Assembly (NCBI GenBank): GCA_017407995.1
Contig: JAFQVM010000014.1
Span: forward strand, 149,166 to 213,165
Length of the DNA: 64,000 nt
Source: Clostridia bacterium
GTDB lineage: Bacteria > Bacillota > Clostridia > Oscillospirales > Acutalibacteraceae
Direction: 5' to 3'
A program made the translations under genes and the position numbers. The first letter of the stretch is position 1. Every line of letters begins with the position of its first letter. Shown in pieces: positions 27,174-34,662 of this stretch. The notes under the pieces were generated by a model. That model did not search any database. It had not been told where the DNA came from and saw only the letters and a list, made by a program, of their open reading frames with translations.

Positions 27174-27668
27174 ATGCCGAAAAGAAACGACTATATCTCG
27201 TGGGACGAGTATTTCATGGGTATTGCGCTGCTGTCCGCAAATCGCAGCAAAGACCCAAACACTCAGGTAGGTGCCTGTATAGTGAACGACCGCAACAGAA
27301 TAATGTCCGTTGGCTACAACGGCTTCCCTGCAGGCTGCGACGATAATAGTTTTCCGTGGGAGCGTAGCGGAGATGAATATGACACAAAGTATCCGTACGT
27401 CTGCCACGCAGAGCTCAACGCTATTCTTAACTGCTCCTATGACCTGCACGGATGCAGAATCTATGTCGCCCTTTTTCCCTGTAACGAGTGCGCCAAGGCG
27501 ATAATCCAAAGCGGAATCAAAGAAGTCGTCTATATCAGTGACAAATACCGTGACTCCGTCGGAGTAAGAGCCTCAAAGAGGATGTTCGATGCTGCAGGTG
27601 TGACTTACAAAAAGCTGGAGCCTACACGTGAAAATATCACAATCGATTTCAGCGAAGACAAAATCTAA
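27174..27668 (+). CDS. comEB: dCMP deaminase (ComEB type)
   Basis: 164 residues from the ATG at 27174 (AAAGGAG eight bases upstream; earlier in-frame starts lack a site). The zinc deaminase motif is CHAELNAIL (HAE with Cys before it) followed by [11 protein letters not shown] (PCxxC), residues about 77-112, and [18 protein letters not shown] precedes. It makes dUMP from dCMP for thymidylate synthesis. It is divergent from secA and has its own terminator. Confidence 0.9.
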   Translation: MPKRNDYISWDEYFMGIALLSANRSKDPNTQVGACIVNDRNRIMSVGYNGFPAGCDDNSFPWERSGDEYDTKYPYVCHAELNAILNCSYDLHGCRIYVALFPCNECAKAIIQSGIKEVVYISDKYRDSVGVRASKRMFDAAGVTYKKLEPTRENITIDFSEDKI

Positions 27669-27677
27669 CATAACATC

Positions 27678-27705
27678 ACCGCCGTTAAGGCGGTTTTGTT
27701 TTTTT
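27678..27705 (+). terminator. Terminator of comEB
   Basis: Six-bp stem ACCGCC / GGCGGT with GTTAA loop followed by TTTGTTTTTTT. Its T-run reaches the stop of the converging exonuclease gene. Confidence 0.75.
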
Positions 27706-28468
27706 ATAAATCTACCTTTAGCTCAACAGGACAATGGTCCGAACCGTAAATCTCCTGATGAATCCTCGCACCGAGCAGCTTGTCATCAATGCTCGACGAT
27801 GTTAAAAAGTAGTCTATACGCCAGCCGGTGTTCCGCTCTCTGGACTTAAAGCGATAGCTCCACCAACTGTACTGCTCTGTGACATCGGGATAAAAATATC
27901 TGAATGTATCTGTAAATCCCGCACCCAGAAGCTCAGTCATTTTGCCTCGCTCTTCATCGGTAAATCCTGGATTGCGACGGTTTGTTTTCGGGTTTTTAAG
28001 GTCTATCTCATTGTGGGCGACGTTCATATCTCCGCAGACCACTACGGGCTTTTTGCTGTCCAACTCTACAAGATAGCTGCGGAATGCGTCCTCCCAATTC
28101 ATTCGGTAGTCAAGACGTGCAAGCTCATCCTGCGAATTCGGAGTATACACACAGACAAAATAGAAATTATCAAACTCAAGAGTTATAACTCTTCCCTCTT
28201 TGTCATGTTCTTCAATACCTATTCCGTATGTTACATCAACAGGCTCCTCACGTGTGAAAACAGCGGTACCCGAATAGCCTTTTTTCTCAGCATAGTTCCA
28301 ATACTGAAAATAGCCGTCAAGCGGCAACTCTATCTGTCCGGGCTGCACCTTAGTCTCTTGCAGACAGAGAATATCTGCATCTAAAACTTTAAACGCTTCA
28401 AGAAATCCCTTGCCCACGCACGCTCTTATTCCGTTGACGTTCCATGATATAAAGGTCTTCTGAGCCAT
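27704..28468 (-). CDS. xth: Exodeoxyribonuclease III / AP endonuclease
   Basis: 254 residues with the EEP-fold signatures: FISWNVNGIRA at the start, ILCLQETKVQPGQ (Glu metal ligand), VCVYTPNSQ, VVCGDMNVAHNEIDL, AGFTDTFRYFYPD, WRIDYFLTSSS and the final GSDHCPVELKVDL (catalytic Asp-His). It cuts abasic sites in base-excision repair. It converges with comEB. Confidence 0.95.
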   Translation of the reverse strand: MAQKTFISWNVNGIRACVGKGFLEAFKVLDADILCLQETKVQPGQIELPLDGYFQYWNYAEKKGYSGTAVFTREEPVDVTYGIGIEEHDKEGRVITLEFDNFYFVCVYTPNSQDELARLDYRMNWEDAFRSYLVELDSKKPVVVCGDMNVAHNEIDLKNPKTNRRNPGFTDEERGKMTELLGAGFTDTFRYFYPDVTEQYSWWSYRFKSRERNTGWRIDYFLTSSSIDDKLLGARIHQEIYGSDHCPVELKVDL

Positions 28469-28653
28469 AATGCGCCTCCCGTAGTGTATTTCAAATTATT
28501 ATACCATACATTTTTGAAAAATACTACGATTTTTGTCTTTGAGAATGTAAACAAAGTGTTATATTTAAGTTGCCTGTTTGTAATTGCATTCTTTCTATTA
28601 AGTAATTTGCATAAATTAGGACCGGCTAAGGCTCTGATTTTATAAAACTTTAC

Positions 28654-28682
28654 TTGACATTAGCTGCATTATGGTGTAAATT
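28654..28682 (+). promoter_or_regulatory. Promoter of lipoprotein 3
   Basis: Consensus TTGACA (28654-28659), 17-base spacer, TAAATT (28677-28682), 60 bases before the start codon. Confidence 0.75.
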
Positions 28683-28741
28683 TATAATGTCAAGGAAGGC
28701 AAAAATGCTTTTCGATTATTTATCCGAAAGGGGTTTAACAA

Positions 28742-29668
28742 ATGAAGAAGAATCTTACAAGAATTGCTGCGTTGCTTCTCGTTTTCGCAATGATTTTTGC
28801 ATTCGCAGCTTGTAAGGACAACGACACAGATACTGAGACCACCACAGCTGCTGCAGGCGAAGTAGAAGGCACAGAAGCTAAGGGCGACGACACAGCAGAG
28901 GGCACAGAGGCTGTTTCAGGCGATGCAACAGATGTCTCTGCTGAGGATTCCACAGCTGCTGAAGAGACCGAGACTGACGCAAGCGGTAATGCTGTTGAGC
29001 CGGAAGCTGCTGCAAAGCCCGCTACAAAGGCTGACATCATTAAGTATTACAATGATGCTACAGCAAAGGCTTTCAATTCAAAGGTCGGCTTTAAGAAGTA
29101 CAGAATCACAGGCAACGAGAAGATGGACTCCAACGCAATCGTTGAGAAGTTTAAGGATGTCATTTACAAATTCATGGGCATCGGCGCTGCTAACGCATAC
29201 AGCGAGACCGTTGTAAAGGGCAAGTGGGATGCTGATACTAAGCACCACTATCTCAGAACCAGCACCCTTGGCGCAGGCGATGTCACAAACGCTACCTGCA
29301 CTGAGAGCGGCAGCAACTATGTTATCACAATGAACATCGCTCCCGGCACCACACATGCAACAAAGGGCACCATTAAGAACAATGCTCCCCTTGATAAGTG
29401 CGGCATCTGCGTAGGCGACGAGGATAAGTCTTACTATGACCACAAGAGAGCAAGCGTTATCTATGATGCTATCTCTGAGATGTTCGGAAGCGCTATCGTT
29501 GACGAGAGCTATAAGAACGCTGTTGTTACTGCAACTATCGATGCTGCTACAGGCAACCTTGTAAAGCTTGTTGTTAAGTTCGATATCGCTGTTACTACTC
29601 AGAAGACAATGGGTACAATCAGCGCTACAGGTACTTCAACAGTCACATACTCCGATTTCAAATATTAA
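28742..29668 (+). CDS. Surface lipoprotein, family member 3
   Basis: 308 residues. Lipoprotein signal with FAAC lipobox (Cys21), an acidic low-complexity linker with repeated EGTEA units to about residue 95, then a beta-rich domain whose C-terminus (ATIDAATGNLVKLVVKFD...TYSDFKY) matches members 1 and 2. Codons are again strongly biased. Its own consensus promoter and terminator make it monocistronic. The function is unknown; a lipid- or ligand-carrier fold is possible but unproven. Confidence 0.8.
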   Translation: MKKNLTRIAALLLVFAMIFAFAACKDNDTDTETTTAAAGEVEGTEAKGDDTAEGTEAVSGDATDVSAEDSTAAEETETDASGNAVEPEAAAKPATKADIIKYYNDATAKAFNSKVGFKKYRITGNEKMDSNAIVEKFKDVIYKFMGIGAANAYSETVVKGKWDADTKHHYLRTSTLGAGDVTNATCTESGSNYVITMNIAPGTTHATKGTIKNNAPLDKCGICVGDEDKSYYDHKRASVIYDAISEMFGSAIVDESYKNAVVTATIDAATGNLVKLVVKFDIAVTTQKTMGTISATGTSTVTYSDFKY

Positions 29669-29690
29669 TCGGAAACCAAACTGAAAATTG

Positions 29691-29718
29691 CAGCTCCCTG
29701 AAAAGGGAGCTGTTTTTT
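29691..29718 (+). terminator. Terminator of lipoprotein 3
   Basis: Nine-bp stem CAGCTCCCT / AGGGAGCTG with GAAA loop followed by TTTTTTG. Confidence 0.9.
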
Positions 29719-29804
29719 GTGTACAGGGTTTATATCCCCTTAAAACTATCATCTTTTTGCTGATTATATTGATGCCCTTTTGCCATTATAAAAATATGTA
29801 AAAC

Positions 29805-29838
29805 AACAACAGCCACGGCTTTTACCGTGGCTGTTGTT
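29805..29838 (-). terminator. Orphan perfect hairpin, terminator-like on the minus strand
   Basis: Perfect 14-bp stem AACAACAGCCACGG / CCGTGGCTGTTGTT with a six-base loop. Only the minus strand has a following T-run, yet no minus-strand gene reads into it from the right. The rest of the 29719-29933 gap shows nothing else. Confidence 0.5.
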
Positions 29839-29933
29839 AAAACATTTCAGATTACCTTTTCGTTTACAGTGCTCAGTTAATTATTGTTACAACTTTTTCG
29901 ACTTCTTACGCTGTCCAATCGAGGCGTTTTTTC

Positions 29934-29962
29934 TTGACACTTTTTTTCTATACGTGTATTAT
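29934..29962 (+). promoter_or_regulatory. Promoter of the YhhN-family gene
   Basis: TTGACA (29934-29939), 17-base spacer, TATTAT (29957-29962); TATAAT three bases later is an alternative -10. Confidence 0.72.
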
Positions 29963-29987
29963 AATATTTAATTCGGGAGGGATAAAA

Positions 29988-30653
29988 ATGAAGCGATTAA
30001 CGTCCTTTTTTCTCATATCAGCCGTTGCAATAATGATGGTTTGTTACCTGACTTGCGACATCTTTTCCATTTGGGACTCAAGACCGCTGAAATTTGCAAC
30101 AAGCGCAGTTATTGTTCTTTTTGGACTAACGGTCATAAACAAAAAAGAAAGCCGCTTTGTCAGTATCGGCTTTATATTTACCCTTGCTGCCGATGTTTTC
30201 CTCGTTCTGTTGGATAAATATTTATACGGTGTCTCCCTGTTTATTCTCGCACAGCTTACATATACTGTTCACTTTGCTTTTTTAAGCGGTAAAACCGTAT
30301 GGAAAGAGCTGCTGAAACGTATTGTTCCCGCCGCTGCAGCAGGTATAGCTGTCTTTGCTTTTGGATTAGGCGCAAACATTGCCCTGCCTGCAGCATACGC
30401 TGTTTGCATCGGCGTAAATATAGCCCATGCAATAGAGCTTCAACACTTCAAACCCTGCAAAAATCACTTGATGCTCCTGTTTGGCTTTATCCTCTTTGTC
30501 TGCGGCGACATCTGTGTGGGATTACGTCATCTGCCGCCGGATATCATTACTCAAAACGTTTCGTCAGTACTCTATCTTATAACCTGGGCTACATACCCGC
30601 CGAGCCAGATATTAATCCTCTTAAGTACAAATTCGCTGAAATATAAAAAATAA
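29988..30653 (+). CDS. YhhN-family (lysoplasmalogenase-like) membrane protein
   Basis: 221 residues from the ATG at 29988 (GGGAGG upstream; the longer frame would begin inside the promoter). About eight membrane helices. It shows the YhhN pattern: LKFATSAVIVLFGL, LAADVFLVLLDKYLYGVSLFILAQLTY and LFGFILFVCGDICVG, ending WATYPPSQILILLS. The eukaryotic homologue TMEM86 hydrolyses the vinyl ether of lysoplasmalogens, and anaerobic Clostridia contain plasmalogens, so a membrane ether-lipid role is plausible but unproved. Confidence 0.78.
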   Translation: MKRLTSFFLISAVAIMMVCYLTCDIFSIWDSRPLKFATSAVIVLFGLTVINKKESRFVSIGFIFTLAADVFLVLLDKYLYGVSLFILAQLTYTVHFAFLSGKTVWKELLKRIVPAAAAGIAVFAFGLGANIALPAAYAVCIGVNIAHAIELQHFKPCKNHLMLLFGFILFVCGDICVGLRHLPPDIITQNVSSVLYLITWATYPPSQILILLSTNSLKYKK

Positions 30654-30690
30654 TTTTTTATATTTGTATATATGTTCTTTGCACTAAGTT

Positions 30691-30728
30691 AAAAACCCTA
30701 CGGAATCAAATGATTCCGTAGGGTTTTT
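30691..30728. terminator. Bidirectional terminator between the YhhN-family gene and tRNA-Pro
   Basis: Perfect 18-bp stem AAAAACCCTACGGAATCA / TGATTCCGTAGGGTTTTT with an AA loop. T-runs lie on both sides, so it ends the plus-strand gene and the minus-strand tRNA. Confidence 0.92.
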
Positions 30729-30803
30729 GGTCGGAGTGGAGGGATTCGAACCCCCGGCATCCTGCTCCCAAAGCAGGCGCGCTACCAACTGCGCTACACC
30801 CCG
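30728..30803 (-). tRNA. tRNA-Pro (anticodon TGG)
   Basis: 76 bases including an encoded CCA. The acceptor arms are CGGGGTG / CACTCCG (one G-T pair), D arm GCGCAGTTGGTAGCGC, anticodon arm CTGCT-TTGGGAG-style with anticodon TGG at the loop centre, and T arm GGGGGTTCGAATCCC. The structure is complete. Confidence 0.93.
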
Positions 30804-30843
30804 TTAATTTCATTTTATTTTTTTATTTTTCTGCCACGTTGTG

Positions 30844-30984
30844 AAAGCAGGCGCACTTCCTGTTGCAACATAGTCGTCTCACTCGCTGCCGCTCGTGATA
30901 CTCTTTGTTGCGCCACTCCTTATTCCTCGCTTCATCTGCCTCAGGCAGCGCTCGGAAACGTCCTCAACTGCGCTACACCCCGTT
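30844..30984 (-). repeat. tRNA-Pro fragment split by a 110-bp palindromic repeat
   Basis: Plus-strand AAAGCAGGCGC (30844-30854) and CAACTGCGCTACACCCCGTT (30965-30984) match the 5' half of the tRNA-Pro next door, where they are separated by only GCTAC. Here about 110 bp separates them. The inserted DNA forms a long imperfect hairpin (GCAACA...TGTTGC, GTCTCAC...GTGATAC). It is a tRNA duplication remnant broken by a small non-coding repeat. Confidence 0.7.
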
Positions 30985-31071
30985 GCTACAGCGAATATTT
31001 TACATTGATTTTAAAGAATTGTCAATATCAAGACTGCTATAAAACAACTTTATTTTTATTTAAAATAAATC

Positions 31072-31127
31072 TTGAAAATATCATATATTTAATATTATAA
31101 TGTCAATAATAAGTATGCCTTATTATT
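31072..31127 (+). promoter_or_regulatory. Promoter and operator-like palindrome of the rubredoxin-flavodiiron operon
   Basis: TTGAAA (31072-31077), 18-base spacer, TATAAT (31096-31101). Just downstream is the palindrome AATAATAAG-N5-CTTATTATT (31105-31127), placed to block initiation. An AT-rich repeat like this would suit a Fur/PerR-type or other redox regulator. Confidence 0.6.
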
Positions 31128-31152
31128 ATTTTATGCTGAAAGGATTTTTGCT

Positions 31153-31311
31153 ATGAAAAAATATGTTTGCACAGTTTGCGGATACGTTTATGACGAGGAA
31201 AAGGGCGACCCCGATAACGGAATAGTTCCCGGCACAAGATTCGGTGACCTTCCCGACGATTTTGTCTGTCCGTTGTGCGGAGTTGGCAAAGATATGTTTG
31301 AAGAGGAATAA
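31153..31311 (+). CDS. Rubredoxin
   Basis: 52 residues. The two CxxCG iron ligands pairs are CTVCGY (6-11) and CPLCGV (39-44), with the conserved [11 protein letters not shown] loop and [14 protein letters not shown] precedes the ATG. It carries electrons at low potential, and the flavodiiron protein encoded 36 bases downstream is its usual acceptor for reducing oxygen to water or NO to N2O. Confidence 0.97.
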   Translation: MKKYVCTVCGYVYDEEKGDPDNGIVPGTRFGDLPDDFVCPLCGVGKDMFEEE

Positions 31312-31347
31312 TATCTCTTTAAGTTCAAAAGAAAGGAAATAAAAAGG

Positions 31348-32547
31348 ATGTCCGCAGTTAAAGTTACAGACAGAATAAGTGCCGTTTCGATTTTGAATCC
31401 TGCTATGCGTATTTTTGATGTCGTAATGAAGACCGAGTACGGCACAAGCTATAATTCATATATTGTTCGTGGCGATGAAAAGGCCGCACTTATCGAAACT
31501 TCACACGTCACATTTTTTTCGCACTACGTTGAGATGATAAAGCAGGTCTGCGACCCGTCTGAAATTGAGTACATCGTTCTCAATCACTGCGAGCCTGACC
31601 ACTCGGGGTCTTTGCGTGATTTATTAGACCTTTGCCCCAATGCTAAAATATGTGTCAGCCGTGCAGGCAGCATATATCTCAAGGGTATAACAAACCGTGA
31701 TGACCTTCCGCTCGTTATTGCCAAAGACGGTGACAGTATTGATTTGGGCGGAGCTACACTCAAGTTTATCCCTGCGCCTTTTCTTCACTGGCCTGATTCT
31801 ATGTTTACCTACTGCGAGGAGGAGCGTACCGTTTTCACCTGCGATATGCTTGGCTCTCATTATTGCGAACCGTATATCTATGATACTGCGGTCACATATC
31901 CCGCAAAATATTTTGAAGCTCTTAAGGGCTATTACGATGCTATCTTCGGTCCGTTTAAACCGTATGTACGTGCGGGCCTTGAGAAGCTCTCAAATCTTGA
32001 TTACGATTTTGCCTGTACCAGCCACGGTCCGATTCTGACAAGAGACGGAAAATTAAACGAGGTTTTGCGTCTTTATAACGAGTGGAGTGCACAAGTACAG
32101 GGTGAAGTTGATATTCCTGTGTTCTACTGTTCGGCTTACGGCAATACAGAAAAGCTCGCACAGGCTATAAGCAGAGGAATTTTGCGTGCAAAGCCTGATG
32201 CCAAGAGCGAAGCTATTGATATAAACTCTGTTGAAATGAGTGTTCTTCAGGCTCGTCTTAATGCATCTACAGCCTTTGCCGTCGGTTCACCGACGATAAA
32301 TTCGGATGCGGTAGCTCCCGTTTGGGAACTTCTAAGCCATGTCGATGCCATCAATTCAAAGAAGCGACCCGCTCTTGTTTTCGGTTCATACGGCTGGAGT
32401 GGTGAAGCAGTCGGTAACATTACTGCAAGGCTCAACGGTCTTAGGATGTCCGTTTTTGAAGATGGATTAAAGGTAACTTTTGTTCCCTCAGATGAGGATA
32501 TTAAAAACGCAGAAGAACTCGGATTCCGTTTTGCTTCATCATTTTAA
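31348..32547 (+). CDS. fprA: A-type flavoprotein / flavodiiron oxygen reductase
   Basis: 399 residues. The beta-lactamase-like domain holds all six diiron ligands: H80-x-E82-x-D84-H85 is complete, with H147, D166 and H226. The C-terminal flavodoxin domain (from about 250) shows YCSAYGNTEKLA for FMN binding. The enzyme reduces O2 (or NO) with electrons from rubredoxin, protecting strict anaerobes. It is in an operon with rubredoxin and ends at a strong terminator. Confidence 0.95.
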   Translation: MSAVKVTDRISAVSILNPAMRIFDVVMKTEYGTSYNSYIVRGDEKAALIETSHVTFFSHYVEMIKQVCDPSEIEYIVLNHCEPDHSGSLRDLLDLCPNAKICVSRAGSIYLKGITNRDDLPLVIAKDGDSIDLGGATLKFIPAPFLHWPDSMFTYCEEERTVFTCDMLGSHYCEPYIYDTAVTYPAKYFEALKGYYDAIFGPFKPYVRAGLEKLSNLDYDFACTSHGPILTRDGKLNEVLRLYNEWSAQVQGEVDIPVFYCSAYGNTEKLAQAISRGILRAKPDAKSEAIDINSVEMSVLQARLNASTAFAVGSPTINSDAVAPVWELLSHVDAINSKKRPALVFGSYGWSGEAVGNITARLNGLRMSVFEDGLKVTFVPSDEDIKNAEELGFRFASSF

Positions 32548-32574
32548 TAATTGAAATTTCTTCATCCCTTTTTA

Positions 32575-32610
32575 CCGCAAAGTGCATTTATGCGCTTTGC
32601 GGTTTTTTTT
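32575..32610 (+). terminator. Terminator of the rubredoxin-flavodiiron operon
   Basis: Stem CCGCAAAG / CTTTGCGG extended by a GCA/TGC pair inside, followed by TTTTTTTT. Confidence 0.9.
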
Positions 32611-32684
32611 CGGTAACAAAACAGGCCCTTGCGAATAATCTATATTGTGGGTTTGCAAAAACGGATTATTTTGGAGGAGTCTTT

Positions 32685-33776
32685 ATGGATAAAACTTTAA
32701 ACGGATTCTTTTTAGGCTGCAGCTCTCCGAGCGGCTTTCGCTCTTTTTTTAATGAACTCTATTCCCCTCACGAGGGAGGATATGCTTACATAATAAAAGG
32801 CGGTCCCGGCACAGGAAAGTCTACCTTGATGAAAAAAATCAGCTCTGTTCTTAATGAAAACGGGGTTGAAAATGAAATCGTATCATGTTCCTCTGACCCG
32901 GACTCTGTAGATGGGGTTATTGCGCCCGATTTGAATTGCTGTATCGCCGACGGCACATCTCCTCATGTCATTGAACCGAGATATCCCGGTGCCTCTGAGG
33001 AAATTGTAAATCTCGGACAGTTTTTTAACAAAACTTCTCTGAGAGAAAATGCTGAAAATATCATACGCCTGACAGATGAAAATGCAGCTTGTCACCGAAG
33101 ATGCAGACGATTTCTCGAAGCTGCAGCTATGTTGCGCTCAGATATTTCACGCATTGCTCTCGACTGCACGGACGAAGAAAAAGTTCGTCGTTTTGCATCA
33201 AGGCTTGCAGCACGTGAGTTTGGAAATCCAAAAGGTCACATAGGCGAAGAGCGACACCGTTTTATCTCCGCTCCGACATCCAAAGGAATACTTTTAAGAC
33301 ACGAGCGTCTGTTAGAGCTGTGCGACAGAATATATGTCATTGAGGATGAAAATGCTGCCTGCGCACCGTTGCTGCTCTCGCTTATACGCAGATATGCTCT
33401 CTCCGCAGGACTTGATATTATAACCAGTCCGTGCGCACTTTCGGACGGCAATGAAATAGAACATCTTATTGTTGTTCCGCTTCGTTTGGGTTTTGTGACT
33501 TCAAACCGTTTTCATCCGTTTGGAATGGGCGAAGTAAAGAAGATAAGTTCTGCAAGGTTTACAGACAAAGCTGCGCTGCGAACAAAATATTCCAGACTCA
33601 GCTTTACTAAAAAAGCCTGTGGAGAATTCATTGATGAGGCAATTAAATCCTTGACCGAAGCTAAGAGAATTCATGACGACCTTGAAGCGCTCTACATATC
33701 GGCAATGGACTTTTCACAAATGGATGACCTTGCCAAAAATATTGCACAGGGCATGATGTCACGCTCCGAGATTTAA
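32685..33776 (+). CDS. P-loop ATPase of unknown function (PRK06851-like)
   Basis: 363 residues with AAA-like P-loop GGPGTGKSTLMKKI (about 39-52) in the first half and a CSSDPDSVDGVIAPDL segment after it, which I recognise from the Firmicutes family PRK06851. The second half has DRIYVIEDENAA and a late FHPFGMGEVK, and the protein appears to be two diverged P-loop-like halves. No function is known to me; the family is often annotated only as ATPase. It has AGGAG before the ATG and lies 60 bases upstream of the ECF S-component gene. Confidence 0.72.
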   Translation: MDKTLNGFFLGCSSPSGFRSFFNELYSPHEGGYAYIIKGGPGTGKSTLMKKISSVLNENGVENEIVSCSSDPDSVDGVIAPDLNCCIADGTSPHVIEPRYPGASEEIVNLGQFFNKTSLRENAENIIRLTDENAACHRRCRRFLEAAAMLRSDISRIALDCTDEEKVRRFASRLAAREFGNPKGHIGEERHRFISAPTSKGILLRHERLLELCDRIYVIEDENAACAPLLLSLIRRYALSAGLDIITSPCALSDGNEIEHLIVVPLRLGFVTSNRFHPFGMGEVKKISSARFTDKAALRTKYSRLSFTKKACGEFIDEAIKSLTEAKRIHDDLEALYISAMDFSQMDDLAKNIAQGMMSRSEI

Positions 33777-33836
33777 TTTTATATAGATTTGAAACAAAAG
33801 TTGTTGTATAATAAGGTTGTTTTAAAGGAGAGAACT

Positions 33837-34409
33837 ATGAAAAATACTGTTGCTATTAAAAAAATTGTTATTACAGCCTTTTGTATTGCGCTTTGCGTAA
33901 TACTCCCTTTGGCTTTTCATACGGTGCACAACGCAGGTAAAGTTTTTTGCCCGATGCATATTCCTGTTTTGCTGTGCGGACTTATCTGTGGCTGGCCGTT
34001 TGGTATGCTGTGCGGTTTTGTCGGACCTTTGCTTTCATCTCTGATAACAGGCATGCCGCTGATGTCGCTTTTGCCTTCAATGATGCTTGAACTTGCGGTT
34101 TACGGTGCTGTCACAGGATTTTTGATGAAAGTTGTGCATACTAAGAGCACCTATGTCAATTTATATATAAGTTTAATTTCTGCCATGCTTTCAGGACGTT
34201 TAGTTTCGGGTATTGCCAATGCTCTGATTTTTTCGGCAGGAAGCTATTCTTTCGATGCTTGGATAACTGCTTCCTTTGTTACATCTCTTCCCGGACTTAT
34301 TATTCAGCTTGCAATTATCCCTACTATCGTCGTAACTTTAAAAAAGGCCCATCTTATTCCTGAAAAACAAAGCCTTGACTTTAAAAAAAAGCAGGTATAT
34401 AATAAGTAG
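33837..34409 (+). CDS. ECF transporter S component
   Basis: 190 residues from the ATG at 33837 (AAAGGAG upstream). Five or six membrane helices with the ECF S pattern: positively charged start, VKKIVITAFCIALCVILPLAFH-like first helix, and the GWPFGMLCGFVGPLLSSL segment with conserved small residues. S components bind vitamins or cofactors and share the EcfAAT energy module encoded elsewhere. The substrate is not identifiable. It precedes the T-box leader and is separate from serS. Confidence 0.8.
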   Translation: MKNTVAIKKIVITAFCIALCVILPLAFHTVHNAGKVFCPMHIPVLLCGLICGWPFGMLCGFVGPLLSSLITGMPLMSLLPSMMLELAVYGAVTGFLMKVVHTKSTYVNLYISLISAMLSGRLVSGIANALIFSAGSYSFDAWITASFVTSLPGLIIQLAIIPTIVVTLKKAHLIPEKQSLDFKKKQVYNK

Positions 34410-34419
34410 CAATCAGAAT

Positions 34420-34633
34420 ATATAAATGCTGTGATAAAGAACGTTTACACGTCGGGGCAATCAGAGAGAGGAACATTTGCTGTGAGTTCCTTTTGTCCGC
34501 AGTGTTAATTCCGCTTTTGAGCATTGGGGTGATGAATCCCACGTATTCTGCGTTAAAGAAAAGAGTTAAAAACCAAGGTGGTACCGTGCTTAATGCACCC
34601 TTGAAAGAGCTTTGCTCTTTCAAGGGTTTTTTT
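34420..34633 (+). promoter_or_regulatory. Serine T-box leader
   Basis: Contains the T-box core AAGGTGGTACCGTG (34575-34588) and an apical GGAAC...GTTCC stem-loop with a GCTGTGAG-type loop, followed by a 13-bp terminator CCCTTGAAAGAGC / GCTCTTTCAAGGG (34598-34626) and TTTTTTT. Uncharged tRNA would stabilise the antiterminator and allow serS expression. The serine specifier codon was not resolved by eye. Confidence 0.9.
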
Positions 34634-34662
34634 AGTAAAATTTTTCAGGAGGATATATAAAA

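Noticed and set aside
34420-34633. Reading the serine specifier codon of the T-box.
   Set aside because: Several TCC triplets are possible in the upstream stem and I could not settle the fold by eye, so no specifier position is claimed.
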